DNA of 64,000 bases from Symbiodinium natans (GCA_905221605.1 CAJNDS010002741.1:233335-297334), one strand, 5' to 3'. Numbered from the stretch's first letter, positions 41,101 to 50,289 are shown. Notes: a model not told the origin generated them from the sequence alone. Numbers and translations: made by a program.

Positions 41101-44100
41101 AGAAAGTAGGATCCCCGAAAATGTCCCTCCAATGCGATCGCCGGAAAAAAACACTTGTTATGTGAACCCCGAATAGGGTGCCCCCCCCACAACCCCCCCC
41201 CCCCCCACCCCTAAACCCTAAGCCCTAAACCCAAAACCCTAAACCCGAAGCCACAAACCCCAAGCGACCTGATACATCAGGTCCTGTCTCCTGTGGGCAT
41301 TTTGTCAGCTGGGAGTGGGAGAGAGCCCGCTGCAGCCCGCCAACAAGATCGAGATGATCCTGTGCCGTGGCATACCTTGGTAGCCCAGCGGTACCCTTTT
41401 CCCATTTTTGATTCAAGGTTCCCTCATAATCAGGTCCAACTTAAAACAGCGTGCCCTTATTATGCTCTGGGCACTGGGTCACCAAGATAAATAGCGTTCG
41501 GGAAACGATGCCCCACACCTTGAGCCGTTGACCCTGTGGACGTATATGCTTTGTCCCATGCCTTCGCGGCTGGTTTTCTCGTTTGCTTAGGTCTTGCCTG
41601 TCCTCCTTAACCTTACTGTTGGTTAGTAGGGAATGAGGGAATGATGTCTACTATATCCCCCGAGATACACCGATACACCCTTCAAGGGTTCCATAGCGTA
41701 CCTCATTCCTTCATTCCCTACTAACCAACAGTAAGTAACTTGCTTCAGCCTTGCAGTCACTTGCTGGTGTCCATGTCACAGAATCCCTCTCAGAAGCCGG
41801 GGTTCAGGGCTTGTAGGTGTAAGGGCCTGCGGGGGGGGGGGGGGGGGTTAGGGTTTAGGGCTTAGGGTTTAGGGTTTAGGGTTGAGGGTTGAGGGTTGAG
41901 GGTTTAGGGCCTAGGGTTTAGGGTCCAGGGTTTGTGCTTCTAGAGTTGGCGATGCCAGGAACAGCTTCGTTGCCTTCCTGTCCCTCATCACGACGGCCAC
42001 GCTCATCAGTACGATGAGTCTTAGGGGTACTTGGAAACAATCTTTAATTTTTGGGTACCATATTTCCTAAGAAGCAGCATGAAGATTAATTTTTGCTAGG
42101 GTTCCAAGTTCAGTACAGGAGTGGCCTGATCGCTGGCTTGCGGAAGCTTCGGGAGGATGAGTTCACCGAGTTCCGGCGGCTTCGCCGCTTCCTGCAGCAG
42201 AGCAACTTGGTAGCCCAGAGGTGCCCTTTACCCTTGTTTTTTGGGGTTCTGGGTTCTCTTATGAAGTAACCAAAAAAAGGGTTTAGGGTTTAGGATTTAG
42301 GGTTTAGGGTTTAGGGTTTAGGGCCCTTGTGACAATATGGTTACTGGGCTACTAAGGCAAGATCCCTCATGGCTTGGGTCAAAAGGTGACCCAGTTCCTG
42401 CAGTTTCAGTCTCTTGGCAGCCCAGTGGTACCCTTTACCCTTTTGTTTTTTTGGGTTCTGGGTTCCCTTATGAAGTAACCAACCAACAAAAAGGGTGCCC
42501 TTGTTATAATATGGTTATACTGGGCTACTAAGGTATGCGGAGAGGAAGCACGAGCGGTCCCTGGACATACACGTGCCTCTACTGAAGCTCCTATCCCGCC
42601 CACTCTTCCAGGACAGCACTCACGAAGCTGCTGTTGCAAGAGGTTCGAAGTTAAAGACCAGTACTAGTACCCTTATTCCCTTGCTTTGAGGGTCTAGGAT
42701 CCCTCCTTAACCAGAGCCAAACGAAATAACGATGTGCGCTTGATGTTGTTCTTCGCTTGCTGGGCAAGCTAGGATTCTGTGTCATAAAGTCTGCGCCATG
42801 CACTTTAGGTTTGTGGTTTACCCTGGCCTCTGCTACCAGGAGCTCCAGTTTGCGAGACACCGCGCGGCTCTCTGCAAGATCGGAGTCATCAAGGTCCTGC
42901 TGCACCCTGGGTGCGTTGACCATGTGCTCCTTGAGTAAGACTAGCCAGAGTACCTCCAGTAACAAAAAAAACCGACGTTGCAACCAACATGTTGGGTCGC
43001 TTGCTTGCGACTGCATTTTTTGGTTAGCAAACCTCTCAGACCCACCGAGGCAGCTGGATGATGTGCACTGTTTGCACACGCTGCATCAGCTGCCTGGGTT
43101 GCAGGAGAAGGGACTAAAGGCCCGAAGCAATGACCCAAAATCCTCCCAAAATCTACTAATTGCTTAAGAGCCCCCAAAAAACACAAACATATTCTTCCTT
43201 ATTATAAGGGCAATGTAAGGATTTTATTTCTTTTGGGGTTCTTAAGCAAATAGGAGAAATGGCAAGGCCCTAAACACCGGGTTTAGGGGTTCAGGGGTTT
43301 AGGGTTGAGGTTGCGGCAAGGGACGGCCGCTGAAGAACCACAAGAGACGAATGGGTAAAGCTGCACTTTTTCCTAGCCGGCAGTGTGCGAAGATGTGCTT
43401 CACTTCTTGGTGCACATGGAGACCGAGACCTCGTGTCCATCAGTGTAGGCCGCAGTTTAGGGGTTAGGGTTGTCAAAGATAGGTCGGGGGGGAAACCCTA
43501 AACCCTAAACCCTAAACCCTAAACCCTAAACCCTAAACCCTAAACCCTAAACCCTAAACCCTAAACCCTAAACCCTAAACCCTAACCCCTACACCCTCAA
43601 CCCTAAACCCTAAACCCTAGGTGCCCTAGTACCCAAAAGTCTCGGATGCACGAAGCCGCACCCGGGATTCAAGATTGCCCACACCTGAGCCCCCTGGTTG
43701 TACCTTAAAGGGGTAAAAACAATAGGGGGCTATACTTAGTAGCTGAATGAGTACACTTTACACTTTTTGGGATACTATAGCCCCATGTAAAGCTTCAAGT
43801 GTGCGCTCTTTTGGGGCCTATGAACTCAGCAACTAAGTATAGGGTACCTCATTTCCTCATTCCCTACGAAGAACCAGCCAGTGAATTGAAGAACCAGGTT
43901 CTATACGAGGATGTCTGAGTAACATCTCAGGATGTTTGCGGTTTTGGGGGTATAGGGTTCCAGGGTTCTAGAATTCTAGGGTTTAGGGTTTAGGGTTTAG
44001 GGTTTAGGGTTTAGGGTTTAGGGCCTGTTATCAAGCCAAGGATGGCAAGTGACAGCTTGTGCCTCACTGTGGCGGCAGCCGGGGATGTCATATTCCTCAG

Positions 44101-47100
44101 TGGCCGCGTTGCGACCTCGGCATACCTGAAGATCAGTGGCCGGGCCTGCTACTTCAAGGACCTCGGCGCAAGAATGTGGGGGTTTAGGGTTTAGGGTTTA
44201 GGGTTTAGGGTTTAGGGTTTAGGATTTAGGGTTTAGGGTTTAGGGTTTAGGGTTTAGGGTATAGGCCCTCAAGGTCCCCCATTAACATGGATCCCCAAAT
44301 AGTATGATCCTCTTACAGAAAGGACCGCAATCAGGTACCCCTAATTTGGGAAAACCCCCACTTGCTTGAAGCCTCTCATCTCCATGGCACACTCGCACTT
44401 ACCTGATGAAGGACGGTGAGGAGGAGGGTGAACAACTTGCGGATGACGAGCGATGGATTGCGGAGATGTGCCTGTGGGCGCCCTGGCTTCAGGAACTCAC
44501 TTTCCTGAAGCCCTAGAGCCTAAAGACTAAAGCCTAAAGCCTAAAGCCCTAAAGCCCTAAAGCCCTAACCCCCTAAAGCCCTAAAGCCCTAAAGCCCTAA
44601 AGCCCTAAAGCCCTAAAGCCCTAAAGCCCTAAAGCCCTAAAGCCCTAAAGCCCTAAAGCCCTAAAGACCTAAAGCCCTAAAGCCCTAAAGCCCTAAAGCC
44701 CTAAAGCCCTAAAGCCCTAAAGCCCTAAAGCCCTAAAGCCCTAAAGCCCTAAAGCCCTAAGCCCCCAAGACTCGACCTTGGCATTGAAGTGTCACGTCCT
44801 TCGAGACGTAAACCGTTCAATGGCACGAGACAGGCTCTCCTGAAAAAGCTCCTGAAGCCCTAAATTGTAAGACCCGAAAACCCAAAATACAAGACCCTAA
44901 ACCCCCAAAATACAAGACCCTAAATTGTAAGACCCGAAAACCCTAAATACAAAACCCTAAACCCTCCCTGAGACCCCGGGTTTCACATTTCGACTCAGGG
45001 GTTCAACCCCAAACCCCAAATCCTAAACTCCAGAGCAGACACTGACTGAGGCGCCATGGGTGCACATGGGAGATCTCGAGGCAGGTTTGGGGAGTTTCGC
45101 ATCAAAGCAAAGATGTGGGTTTAGGGTTTAGGGTTTAGGGTTTAGGGGTTAGGGTTTACGGGTTAGGGGTTAGCGGTTGGGTTTAGGCTTCAGGCTTCGG
45201 GCTTGGGGTTTAGGGTTGTTTGTTTGTTTGTGTGTGTGTGTGTGTGTGTTTTGTTTGCTGCCCTGGTGGTGTGCATTTCGACCGGTTCTGGACGCTGACC
45301 AACCCCTACCCTAAACCCTCAACCCTACACCCTCAACCCTCAACCCTAACACCCTAAACCCTAAACCCCAAACCCCAAACCCCAAACTCCAAAGGCCAAG
45401 CCCAGAAGCCCTGCAAGGCGCAGAGCAACGCACAGCTCCTGAGCCTGGATTCGGCGGCTTTCTGCGCGTCGCTGAGCCACGACCCCGCTGCGCAGCAGGC
45501 GGACCCTAGGGGGCGTTTATTATAGTCAGGGCTTATATGATAAGGGTTGTGGTTTAGGGTTTAGGGTTTAGGGTTTAGGGTTCAGGGCTCAGGGCTCAGG
45601 GCTCAGGGCTTAGGGCTTAGGGCTTGGGGCTTAGGGCCTAGGGCTTAGGGCTTAGGGCTCAGGGCTCAGGGCTTAGGGCTTAGGGCTTGGGGCTTAGGGC
45701 CTAGGGCTTAGGGCTTAGGGCTTAGGGCTTCTATTATAGGGGTTTAGGGTTTCGGGTTTAAGGCCCGAGGTTCCCAGATGTAGTCTGCAAGGTGTTTTTG
45801 ATTAAAGAATATGCATAGTGTGTATTTTAAAAATGCACATACACATACATGTAGATATACATACATACATACATACATGCATACGTATGACTTCTCTCAG
45901 TCTCCACCCATGAGCTTGAATATCTGCAGGCATGTCTACCTACGAGATTTGCTGTCTGTTTTTGTGTGCTTTTGAGTGCCGCTCTTTCTTAAAGCAGCTG
46001 CAGGACGGCCTATCTTCTTCTTCAAGCAAAGCTCTAAAGTTACAGGTGTAATTTTCAAGTTTGTCGTTTTCGAGGAATCTTGCAAAGAGTTTTGCAGGAC
46101 TTTTGCAAATGAAGGGATCTCTGCAAACCATAAGGATGTTCAGAAATTTCGCTGCCTTGAACAATTCTACTAGCTGCAGGTTTCAGAGTTTGGGGCTTAA
46201 GCCCCCCAAATGTTATTAGGGCGCATACTCCTCTAACCATCTGCAAATACGAAAATGGGCCCCCCAAATGTAGGATTTAGGATTTTGAGGGGTAGGGCAT
46301 ACAACAGGAACAAGGCCACATGGGGCCGGTGATGCTTCCCGACTCTGCACGACACCCTAAAACCTTACCTTGCCAGGTTGAAACCCTAAAGCCTAAAGCC
46401 TAAAGCCTAAAGCCTAAAGCCTAAAGCCTAAAGCCTAAAGCCTAAAGCCTAAAGCCTAAAGCCTAAAGCCTAAAGCCTAAAGCCTAAAGCCTAAAGCCTA
46501 AAGCCTAAAGCCTAAAGCCTAAAGCCTAACGCCTAAAGCCTAAAGCCTAAAGCCTAAAGCCTAAAGCCTAAAGCCTAAAGCCTAAAGCCTAAAGCCTAAA
46601 GCCTAAAGCCTAAAGCCTAAAGCCTAAAGCCTAAAGCTTAAGCCCTAAACCCGAAACCCTAAACCCTAAATCCTAAAACCCAAACCCTCACCCCTAAACC
46701 CTAAACGCTGAACCTTGTACCCTCAACCCAAACCCAATCTGGGCCTCGCACAAGATCCCCTCCGCAGGCGGCGAGCGACTATGCCCGGCAGTTCTTGGAT
46801 GTAGTGCAAAAGCAAGGCCAGGCATAGTTTAGGGTTTAGGGTTTAGGGTTTAGGGTTTAGGGTTTAGGGGTTAGGGTTCAGGGTTCAGGGTTCAGGGTTC
46901 AGTAGGGTTCAGGGTTTAGGGTTTAGGTTTCAGGGTTGATGGAAACTGCATAGGGTTTGGGTCCCAAAAAGCTTTGACCGACAGATTTGGCCGAAAGCTT
47001 TGACCGAAGCAATTTGAATTTAGCAGCACCTATGCCTTGGTATCCCAGTGGTACCCTTTACTTTTTTGTTTTTGGTTCTGGGTTCCCTGACAAAGTAGCC

Positions 47101-48026
47101 AACCAAAGAAACGGGTGCCCTTGTTAGAATATGGTTACTGGGCTACTAAGCCATGCTTATGGGGGTGATGGGGGCTCCGGCCGACGAGATATACAAACAA
47201 TGAAAATGTTTGAACGCGGGGCTGAGAGGGCCCTGATACCTTTTTGGGGCACCCAAAGTAAGATTGTACGCTACGCTTGGCCTCCCAGAAATGTGTGGTG
47301 ATTCATCTGCTTAATATAGGGGCGAAAATACTTACTAATAATCTTCCCTTATGGCCCCTTTGTCATTAAACTACAATAACCCCCCAAGGCCCCGGTGTTA
47401 CACTCGGCTGTTGGAGGTCATTTTTTGGGGATGGCATTTTGTGCGGGGCTAGCTTGTTTAGACATGTCTCTTTGACAATTACGAATGATACCAAGCATAC
47501 AATTTCCATCTGGGTTGTGCTTTGGGAGAATTTTTTATTTTCCTTCTGTCCTTGTAAGGGAACCTATTCATAAATAATTTTCAAAGGGTTTAAAGCACCA
47601 CTCAGCTATTCGTTTCTTGTCTTGAGGGTTTGGGGGGTAAGCGTGCCCAATTCTCTGGGGTTTGGCTGTGCAGGTGTCCTCAGCGACGTCCTCGTCGACG
47701 AGGTTCCCAGCCTTATGCAGCAGTGTTTTCGCTTACACTTCAGCTTGCGCCCTCAGCAATTCTCAGAAAGTCAATGTTTGTTGCATGTCTCACCCCTCAC
47801 CCCTAAACCCTAACCCTAAACCCTAAACCCTAAACCCTAAACCCTCAACCCTAAACCCTAAACCCTAAACCCTAAACCCTAAACTGGAACCTAGTACGGT
47901 GATCTGGACTCTGTCTTCACGGACGAAGAGCCCTTGGATGCGTTGCTGCTGGCACCTGTGCGGCGACTTTTCAGAAGAGGCCGCACGCTCGGGGTCGACC
48001 GCATGCGCCAAGTCCTGCCGGCGTGA
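34126..48026 (+). CDS. Channel gene 3: third tandem paralog, intron-richest
   Basis: Exons: 34126-34172, 34295-34384, 34851-34881, 35078-35185 (end uncertain), 35561-35640 (uncertain), 36787-36858, 37204-37234, 37649-38056, 38953-39038, 39683-39755, 40211-40294, 40654-40673, 40859-40912, 41281-41361, 41959-42015, 42119-42201, 42357-42408, 42533-42611, 42840-42898, 43050-43091, 44041-44158, 44412-44477, 45051-45080, 45418-45498, 46768-46816, 47674-47702, 47895-48026. Same order and almost the same exon lengths as genes 1 and 2, with extra introns in exons 1, 9 and 11. In exon 11 the three inserts are removable to the base (57+83+52+7 = 199). The most divergent copy in S1-S3; the final exon is shorter (44 codons with stop). 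Confidence 0.85.
34389..34850 (+). mobile_element. Diverged introner with long telomere-type array (gene 3 exon 1)
   Basis: The left end CTAGGAAGCCCAGTGCTGCC resembles family 1. GTTG precedes it (34385-34388) and recurs after the intron (34851-34854). Most of the interior, about 34555-34845, is a CCCTAAA array that has replaced the right half of the element. Confidence 0.6.
34556..34846 (-). repeat. Long CCCTAAA array inside gene 3 exon-1 intron
   Basis: About 40 almost perfect units, among the longest arrays of the window. Confidence 0.95.
34886..35077 (+). mobile_element. Introner family 1 (gene 3 exon 1, third intron)
   Basis: CTTGGTAGCCCAGTGGTACC ... GGTTACTGGGCTACCAAG, GAGA duplicated (34882-34885, 35078-35081). 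GA-AG intron. Candidate shared insertion with gene 2 (18764-18927): same duplication and an internal CCCTAAA array at the same place. Confidence 0.85.
35231..35313 (+). mobile_element. Family 4 element, left end replaced by TTTAGGG
   Basis: The interior CACTTTTTGGAATACTC and the right end CTCAGCAACTAAG remain. The left terminus is replaced by a TTTAGGG array. Confidence 0.65.
36603..36785 (-). repeat. CCCCTAAA array in gene 3 intron 2
   Basis: About 13 units of the 8-base variant followed by 7-base units, ending at the acceptor of exon 3. Confidence 0.9.
37649..38056 (+). CDS. Gene 3 exon 5: S1-S3
   Basis: 136 codons starting after CTGTGCAG. LHPSGNFRTFWNFMVMGF, S1 to MYDLLVIPLRAF, S2 (GWVVAELFWVSDFILTFF), TGFYDQG, S3 (ARTWMIFDLSVLTL). 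The only workable donor is GA (38057): no GT is available in phase, which supports the GA assignment in the paralogs. Confidence 0.85.
38628..38715 (+). repeat. TTTAGGGTGG (10-base) array
   Basis: Six units of TTTAGGGTGG then TTTAGGG, gene 3 intron 5. It is the plus-strand mirror of the CCCTAAACCA variant at 28228. Confidence 0.85.
39338..39628 (-). repeat. CCCCTAAA array in gene 3 intron 6
   Basis: About 30 units of the 8-base variant. Confidence 0.9.
40009..40110 (+). mobile_element. Introner family 1 copy within gene 3 intron 7
   Basis: GGCCCTGTGGTACCCTTTAC ... GGTTACTGGGCTACCAAG. The left terminus is degraded. It sits inside a longer intron. Confidence 0.65.
40654..40912 (+). CDS. Gene 3 exon 9, split by a private intron
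   Basis: Coding 40654-40673 (VSWLDA) and 40859-40912 (NWVVASGLQDDDAGNQYL), 20+54 = 74 bases as in genes 1 and 2. The private intron 40674-40858 is GA-AG, is followed again by GA, and contains a CCCTAAA array but no recognisable inverted-repeat element. Confidence 0.8.
41281..41361 (+). CDS. Gene 3 exon 10: pore region
   Basis: Encodes SCLLWAFCQLGVGESPLQPA, then NKIEMIL; 81 bases. GT donor. The following intron holds two element families also seen in the gene 2 intron at the same place. Confidence 0.8.
41376..41486 (+). mobile_element. Introner family 1 copy in gene 3 intron 10
   Basis: CTTGGTAGCCCAGCGGTACC ... GCACTGGGTCACCAAG. Equivalent in place to the truncated copy at 24445 in gene 2, so probably older than the gene 2/gene 3 split. 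Confidence 0.7.
41612..41735 (+). mobile_element. Family 6 element, TAAC duplication
   Basis: CTTACTGTTGGTTAGTAGGG ... CTAACCAACAGTAAG, with TAAC on both sides. Gene 3 intron 10, the same intron as the gene 2 copy but with a different duplication, so possibly an independent insertion. Confidence 0.8.
41959..42611 (+). CDS. Gene 3 S6/C-linker with three introners
   Basis: Coding 41959-42015, 42119-42201, 42357-42408 and 42533-42611. S6 reads LNSFVAFLSLITTATLISTM; the C-linker reads SGLIAGLRKLREDEFTEFRR; and later KIPHGLGQKVTQFLQFQYAE, running directly into RKHERSLDIHVPLLKLLSRP. The inserts 42016-42118 (GAGT), 42202-42356 (GCAA) and 42409-42532 (GTCT/GTAT) are absent from gene 2. The intron between exons 12 and 13 of genes 1 and 2 is absent here. 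Confidence 0.85.
42020..42118 (+). mobile_element. Introner of a different family (gene 3 S6)
   Basis: CTTAGGGGTACTTGGAA ... TTCCAAGTTCAGTACAG, flanked by GAGT (42016-42019 and 42119-42122). The intron is 103 bases, GA-AG. Removing it restores STM-SGLIAGL. Confidence 0.8.
42206..42356 (+). mobile_element. Introner family 1 (gene 3 C-linker, first)
   Basis: CTTGGTAGCCCAGAGGTGCC ... GGTTACTGGGCTACTAAG, GCAA duplicated (42202-42205, 42357-42360). The intron is GC-AG. A TTTAGGG array is inserted at the internal AAAAGGG. Confidence 0.85.
42413..42532 (+). mobile_element. Introner family 1 (gene 3 C-linker, second)
   Basis: CTTGGCAGCCCAGTGGTACC ... ACTGGGCTACTAAG, flanks GTCT/GTAT (one mismatch). 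The intron is GT-AG. This copy has no telomere-type array and shows the full 120-base element. Confidence 0.85.
43735..43837 (+). mobile_element. Family 4 element in gene 3 intron 15, TATA duplication
   Basis: CTTAGTAGCTGAATGAGTAC ... CTCAGCAACTAAG with TATA on both sides (43731-43734, 43838-43841). Confidence 0.8.
44041..44158 (+). CDS. Gene 3 exon 16: CNBD-like core
   Basis: MASDSLCLTVAAAGDVIFLS, then GRVATSAYLKISGRACYFK; 118 bases; GA donor, GA after the next acceptor (44412). Confidence 0.8.
44268..44363 (+). mobile_element. Family 8 element, reverse orientation, gene 3 intron 16
   Basis: GTCCCCCATTAACATGG ... GTACCCCTAATTTGGGAAAA and CCCCCAC; the internal CCCCAAATAGTATGATCC is the complement of the family core. 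Confidence 0.6.
44510..44765 (-). repeat. CCCTAAAG (8-base) array in gene 3 intron 17
   Basis: About 28 units of CCCTAAAG, nearly perfect, a different variant from neighbouring arrays. Confidence 0.95.
45544..45732 (+). repeat. GGGCTTA/GGGCTCA variant array with higher-order repeat
   Basis: A block of variants (CTCAGGG, CTTAGGG, CTTGGGG, CCTAGGG) occurs twice in the same order (about 45585-45655 and 45655-45725): a two-copy higher-order repeat. Confidence 0.85.
46383..46640 (-). repeat. GCCTAAA (7-base) array in gene 3 intron 19
   Basis: About 36 units of GCCTAAA with only one or two deviations. Confidence 0.95.
47036..47150 (+). mobile_element. Introner family 1 copy in gene 3 intron 20
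   Basis: CTTGGTATCCCAGTGGTACC ... GGTTACTGGGCTACTAAG, intact and without an internal array. It is inside a long intron, not at its ends. Confidence 0.75.
47321..47400 (+). mobile_element. Family 3 element in gene 3 intron 20
   Basis: AATATAGGGGCGAAAATACT ... AATAACCCCCCAAGGCCCC; the right end is degraded. Confidence 0.6.
47895..48026 (+). CDS. Gene 3 terminal exon
   Basis: Follows CCTAG and encodes YGDLDSVFTDEEPLDALLLA, then a shortened basic tail ending DRMRQVLPA-stop. About eight codons are missing between PVR and R relative to genes 1 and 2. Confidence 0.8.
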   Translation, partial: YGDLDSVFTDEEPLDALLLAPVRRLFRRGRTLGVDRMRQVLPA

Positions 48027-49520
48027 TGGGACGGCAAGACCCACGTTCTGCCACAAGTCCCAAGATCTTTTAAATCTCTGAGTCGAGACTGCATTTTTTG
48101 CGGGTCAGGTGGTCGTTGGAACAGGCTGACTTATTTCGCACTCAGACTTTCGTTGTTTCGTTGTTTCACCGCTGCTCCCATTTGTGCCTGGTGAAAAGCA
48201 CCCTAAACCCTAAACCCTAAACCCTACACCCTAAACTCCAAACCCAAAACCCTAAACCCCAATGCCTCCTAAGCTGCAAAATGTTGTGATCTTGCTTTCC
48301 CGTGAACCCAAAACTCGAAGCAAATCTGTATGTTTTGGGATGTTGCTTCCCGTGTCTCTCAGCTCCCTATGACAATTCAATCATAAGTTTCACAGATGAA
48401 TACGAAGGCCTTAGGCTTTCGTGCAATGGTGCGAACCAGCAGCAACTCAGCGCAGCACTTCTATACATGTCTAGGCGAGCGGTGTGGGCGTTTTTGTTTT
48501 GGGAATCTCGAAGCCTGTGCAGACTCCCGGAACGAACATGTCTCCGTTTTTTTGGTTTAGGGCTAAGGGGTTTGGGGAGGACTTTTTGGGGCGTTTGAAT
48601 GTGTTGAGCATGGTGTAAATCCTAAGCAACATGCTGTGCTGCACTGCTGGTCACACGAGCACCACCCCCTACCCCTGCACCGTGGCAGAAAAGAACGGGT
48701 GCAGGCTGTTGGTTTTGGGTTTAAGGCCATCAGAGATCTATATAGCAGCCTGTTGTGTTAATTTGATCTGTTCCATGGGGTTATGAGAGAGAGAGAGATA
48801 GAGCAATATATGGGATTATCCAGGTTAGGGTTTAGGACTCATGCAGGGAGTAGGGCTAGGCTTGATAGCGTGGGGTGTTTTGAGCTGGGTGTTGAATGTT
48901 TCCGCAGGGATGCACGTGTCTGCAAGCTTCTGCATCCATGCTTCAGAGCCCTTCAAACCACGCTATAAAGTACCTTAGGCCCCTCTTACGGAGTACTTGG
49001 AGCTTTAAGTATACCCTGAACTAAACCGAAGCGTGCCCTTTTTTACATATCTGTCGGCAGTCCTCCAGCCTAGCTCAGGCCACCGCCCGTCCGCAAGGAC
49101 TTCCGTGATGGGGTTGACAGTGGGGAAGTTTATTGTGGGCAGGGTTTAGTGTTTAGGATTTAGGGTTTAGGGGTTAGGTGCTCGGAGTTAGGGGTTTAGG
49201 GTTTTGTTCAAGCCACTTGTCCGTCTCTGACCATATATCACCTTGGAAACAGCTCAGAAGACCCAAACATAGGATTGCTCTCTTGGGAAGCGCCTGGTCT
49301 TTTCAATATCGCCTGACTAGTGACCCCGCCCAAAACGAGAGACAGTACTGTCGCGAGCTTTTCGACAAGAACTTTCTTTGCTCAGCCTCAACAAACCCAA
49401 AACCATTTACCGGATTTAGAAGTGAAAGTAGGGATTTCATACTGCGTCTGTGTCCTTAAGTGACTGTGCGTAAGACCCTGGCGAACGAGAAAGATCTAAA
49501 TGAACAACTCAAGCCTTGCA
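48027..49520. other. Downstream flank of gene 3, low in repeats
   Basis: One CCCTAAA array at 48200-48260; otherwise unique sequence. A 98-codon plus frame at 48302-48598 and others show no recognisable domain. No gene can be supported. Confidence 0.4.
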
Positions 49521-49591
49521 GATCCCTAAACCCTAAACCCTAAACCCTAAACCCTAAACCTTAAACCCTAAACCCTAAACCCTAAACCCTA

Positions 49592-49970
49592 AACCCTGCA
49601 AGTTGAGACGCCTCCCAGTTGATCAGTGAAACTTTTGTTCCGTACCAGGCTTCTCGGGAGGGAACCTAGGAACGTCTTCTTTAGGCCTAAAACCCTAAAA
49701 ACCCTAAACCTAAACCCTAAACCCTAAACCCTAAACCCTAAACCCTAAACCCTAAACCCTAAACCCTAAACCCTAAACCCTAAACCCTAAACCCTAAACC
49801 CTACAAACCCTAAACCCTAAACCCTAAACCCTAAGCCCTAAACCCTGAACCCCAAACCCTAAACCCTAAACCCTGCAAGTTGAGACGCCTCCCAGTTGAT
49901 TCCCAGTGAAACTTTTGTTCCGCACCAGGCTTCTCGGGAGGGAACCTAGGAACGTCTTCTTTAGGCCCAA
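49592..49970 (+). repeat. Two-copy duplication of a unique 95-base segment
   Basis: CTGCAAGTTGAGACGCCTCC ... GGAACGTCTTCTTTAGGCC occurs at about 49595-49687 and again at 49872-49967 with few differences, separated and flanked by CCCTAAA arrays. Confidence 0.85.
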
Positions 49971-50289
49971 AACGCTAAACCCTAAACCTAAACCCTAAAC
50001 CCTAAACCCTAAACCCTAAACCCTAAACCCTAAACTCTAAACCCTAAACCCTAAACCCTAAACCCAGAGGGTTTAGGGCTCCGGGTTTCAAAAGCCCCAA
50101 ACCATAAACTCCGGAATGCCAAACCTTGGAACCCTGAACGGTTGAACCCCAAAGTTTAGGGCATGTATGGGTTCAGGGTTTTAGGGGTTTAGGGTTTAGG
50201 GTTTAGGGTTTAGGGTTTAGGGTTTAGGGTTTAGGGTTTAGGGTTTAGGGTTTAGGGTTTAGGGTTTGGGGTTTAGGGTTTAGGGTTTA

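Noticed and set aside
44510-46640. CRISPR-like regular repeats
   Set aside because: Direct 7-8 base repeats without unique spacers; these are variant telomere-type arrays.
4321-48026. Three pseudogenes instead of genes
   Set aside because: Frames stay open across all junctions from exon 3 to 22 in all three copies, with conserved lengths and phases; apparent stops are in introns.
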